Shown: positions 21,093 through 21,408 of the stretch, in pieces
Numbering within the stretch: the stretch's first letter is position 1
Layout: each line of letters begins with the position of its first letter
NCBI GenBank assembly: GCA_050742535.1
Contig: JBOGIQ010000067.1
Span: forward strand, 1 to 21,408
Direction: 5' to 3'
Origin: Gp6-AA40 sp050742535
GTDB taxonomy: Bacteria > Acidobacteriota > Vicinamibacteria > Vicinamibacterales > UBA2999
Length of the DNA: 21,408 bases
The notes under the pieces: generated by a model
Database searches by the model: none
What the model was told of the DNA's origin: nothing
Seen by the model: the letters and a program-made list of their open reading frames with translations, nothing else
Program-made: the position numbers and the translations under genes

Positions 21093-21408
21093 ATGAAAAT
21101 CTGCCTTGCAGGTACAGGGGCCATGGGCGAGATTCACGTCAAAGCCCTCAAGAAGATCGAGAACGTGACCGTCGTGTCCGTTGCCGGACGCACCGAGACC
21201 GGCGTGAAGGAATTCGCGGCGAAGTGGAATATCCCGCACGCGTCGACCAACCTCGAGGAGTGCATCGACCGTCCCGGCGTAGACGCGGTCATCCTGACGA
21301 CCCCAAGCGACCAGCATCACGACCAAACGGTGATGGCCCTGCGCAAGGGCAAGCACGTGCAGGTCGAGATTCCGATGGCGTTGAACCTGGCCGACTCGCA
21401 GCACATGC
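21093..21408 (+). CDS. ligC: LigC-like Gfo/Idh/MocA oxidoreductase (partial, runs off the window)
   Basis: The first 105 residues of an open frame that reaches the window edge with no stop. The Rossmann motif GTGAMGEIH is at residues 7-15, VVSVAGR at 27-33 and VILTTPSDQHHDQTVMAL at 66-83. KHVQVEIP (87-94) replaces the EKP of most Gfo/Idh/MocA enzymes; this variant is characteristic of 4-carboxy-2-hydroxymuconate-6-semialdehyde dehydrogenase (LigC). That enzyme oxidises the protocatechuate 4,5-cleavage product to 2-pyrone-4,6-dicarboxylate, the substrate of the LigI-like gene just upstream. The adjacent placement supports both assignments. A Gfo/Idh/MocA sugar dehydrogenase is the alternative until the C-terminal half is seen. 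Confidence 0.78.
   Translation, partial: MKICLAGTGAMGEIHVKALKKIENVTVVSVAGRTETGVKEFAAKWNIPHASTNLEECIDRPGVDAVILTTPSDQHHDQTVMALRKGKHVQVEIPMALNLADSQHM

Overview
The window is about 21 kb of GC-rich, densely coding bacterial DNA. The best guess for the host is an acidobacterium, probably of the Vicinamibacteria type. This is inferred from a very large TonB-dependent receptor with an N-terminal carboxypeptidase-regulatory-like domain, a DUF6152-like protein, and a secreted protein of a kind I associate with Acidobacteria. No rRNA, tRNA or CRISPR array was seen, and no transposase or phage gene.

Layout. (1) 275-1555, plus strand: a small two-helix membrane protein followed 3 bp later by a protein with a degenerate response-regulator receiver domain and a long Pro/Ala-rich tail. 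(2) 1562-2288: a compact element made of a GxxExxY-family (PD-(D/E)XK-like) gene between 66-bp inverted repeats (58/66 identical). It fills the gap between two convergent genes almost from stop codon to stop codon. (3) 4483 down to 2293, minus strand: folE (GTP cyclohydrolase I), a small secreted protein and a ketopantoate reductase, apparently one operon. (4) 4527-9066: a TonB-dependent receptor divergent from two overlapping MFS transporters, the second of the aromatic-acid:H+ symporter type. The divergent starts are only about 26 bp apart, and the first MFS gene seems to lack any ATG/GTG/TTG start. (5) 9295-10133: a four-helix-bundle (S23/IVP-like) protein and a DUF6152-like secreted protein, tail to tail. 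(6) 10230-12802: rfbB-rfbA-rfbC for dTDP-sugar synthesis; rfbD is not in the window. (7) 12818-17465, minus strand: a secreted protein and an Oar-like TonB-dependent receptor of about 1,106 residues. (8) 17604-21408, plus strand: a tightly overlapping operon of a fumarylacetoacetase-family enzyme, a SnoaL-like protein, an aldo/keto reductase and a LigI-like 2-pyrone-4,6-dicarboxylate lactonase, then the start of a LigC-like dehydrogenase. Together these point to degradation of an aromatic compound by the protocatechuate 4,5-cleavage (or gallate) route; the aromatic-acid MFS at 7735 could supply substrate.

Two kinds of non-gene structure stand out. The first is the GxxExxY inverted-repeat element, which also carries a possible three-way-junction hairpin at its gene end. 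The second is a family of five short palindromes (core TCCGSCT-GA-AGSCGGA). It shows a compensatory stem change between copies and occurs inside or at the ends of coding sequences in three different reading frames. A recurring -10-like hexamer (TATACT, TACAAT, TAGACT, TAAAAT) lies 6-10 nt upstream of several start codons, which suggests that leaderless transcripts are common here.
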